64,000 nt of DNA. Source: Montifringilla adamsi (taxonomy: Eukaryota > Chordata > Aves > Passeriformes > Passeridae). Position 1 is the stretch's first letter. Every line of letters starts with the position of its first letter. Below are positions 63,157-64,000 of this stretch, piece after piece. Both the position numbers and the translations under genes were made by a program. The stretch lies in NCBI GenBank assembly GCA_017590115.1, contig JAGGNK010006448.1, forward strand, positions 6,744,099 to 6,808,098, given 5' to 3'. The notes under the pieces are model-generated. The model made no database searches and had not been told where the DNA came from. It saw nothing but the letters and a program-made list of their open reading frames with translations.

Positions 63157-64000
63157 GCAGTTTAAGACAATTTTTCACAGGTAACATTAACTGAAAAAAC
63201 AAACAAACAAACAAATAACCCCCCCCCCAAAAAACCCAAACATGAAAAACAACCCAATCCAAACCAGCAGATATCATAAATAGTAATATTTACTATCCTC
63301 CAGAGAGCAAAAGCCTTACTTCTTCCACATACCAGTGACAATTAATTAGATTTCTTTTCATTATAGTTTTGTCTTTCAAAGAAATACTACAGCTAATGGT
63401 CCTAAGACTTGCTGATAACATATTTTTCAAAGAAAGTAATTTTTTTTTTGCTGAAAGATCAAATCTACACTGTTAATCATCAGCAATTCCTTTTTGTAGT
63501 CTTCTGTTTTTGGAAGACAAACAGTAGAAGTACAGAGTCTTTTTAACCTTACTTGCATAATTTAACAGCCTGGCATTTCCATTTGAGGGAAAGACATTGC
63601 AGATTTCAGATACAAACACATTTTTAAGCAAATCTGAAAAGGGTTCTGAAAAGCTCTTTCACTCAGAGTTTGTAAAAAAATGAAATATTGACATATATAG
63701 AGGGTAAGTACATCACTGAGAATCTAAATGTTGTTATAAACACACTAAGGGTGTGCTTAACTATATGATATTTTTCCTATTTGATGGGAAGCTATACAGG
63801 GTGACTTCCAGTAATGCAAAACCATGGGTTCTCTCTTCGTACTCTCTTTCCAATTCACATTTTTTGCTCTGCAGTTATATACATGAGGCCTTGTATTATG
63901 CTGTGCACAATCCAACCCTCCTCTTTCTTTATGATTATTTTTCTGGCCTCAGGAGAAAGCCTGAGTTAACAAAAAATGTAAATTTTTGTCTTCTCATTAC
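63157..64000. other. AT-rich DNA with a CAAA/poly(C) tract
   Basis: No gene was recognised. A CAAA array followed by C10 and A-rich sequence lies at 63194-63242, directly beyond the 5' end of the CR1. The rest is unique-looking. Confidence 0.6.
63194..63242. repeat. (CAAA)n plus poly(C) low-complexity tract
   Basis: About five AAAC units, then ten C residues at 63219-63228, then A/C-rich sequence. Confidence 0.9.

Noticed and set aside
1..64000. CRISPR arrays, operons, replication origins or phage modules
   Set aside because: No regularly spaced direct repeats with unique spacers and no dense gene packing. All features point to a vertebrate genome.

Overview
This window reads as a piece of an avian, most likely passerine, nuclear chromosome from a gene desert or a very long intron. 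It is AT-rich and all recognisable content is dispersed repeats plus simple sequence. The pointers are many decayed CR1 LINE 3' ends on both strands, bird-type ERV solo LTRs, and one SINE with a tRNA-Ile-derived head and a CR1-like tail, the architecture described for the zebra finch element TguSINE1. The bird call is strong. The passerine call rests mainly on that SINE and one LTR that I recognise from memory, so it is moderate.

Layout: 1-3.6 kb is unannotated AT-rich DNA with one unidentified long open frame. CR1 remnants lie at 3.6-4.3 (+), 12.1-12.5 (-), 14.3-14.5 (+), 17.6-18.1 (+, internally deleted), 27.8-28.5 (-), 35.1-35.5 (-), 55.7-57.1 (+, interrupted by a solo LTR) and 62.3-63.2 kb (-). 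ERVL-like LTRs lie at 8.0-8.4 (+), 47.3-47.8 (+) and 48.0-48.4 kb (-). The last two face each other tail to tail with a tRNA-Lys-like relic between them. A GC-richer ERV-associated block lies at 44.0-44.5 kb. A probable ancient MIR-like SINE sits near 10.6 kb and the tRNA-Ile SINE at 26.4 kb. The longest repeat-poor stretches are 18.1-26.4, 28.5-35.1, 35.5-44.0, 48.4-55.7 and 57.1-62.3 kb.

I found no host protein-coding exon I could name, no intact tRNA or rRNA gene, no CRISPR array and no bacterial-style operon. Open frames longer than about 80 codons are mostly CR1 ORF2 debris, LTR sequence or low-complexity artefacts. No set of genes works together here. The story is one of layered retroelement insertions, the clearest being an LTR that jumped into an older CR1 and duplicated 6 bp of its reading frame. 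No strong case for a new biological system is visible. The best second-look items are the LTR/tRNA-Lys/LTR cluster at 47.3-48.4 kb, the nested insertion at 56.06-56.49 kb, the open frame at 2.7-3.2 kb, and a few palindromes in otherwise unique DNA.
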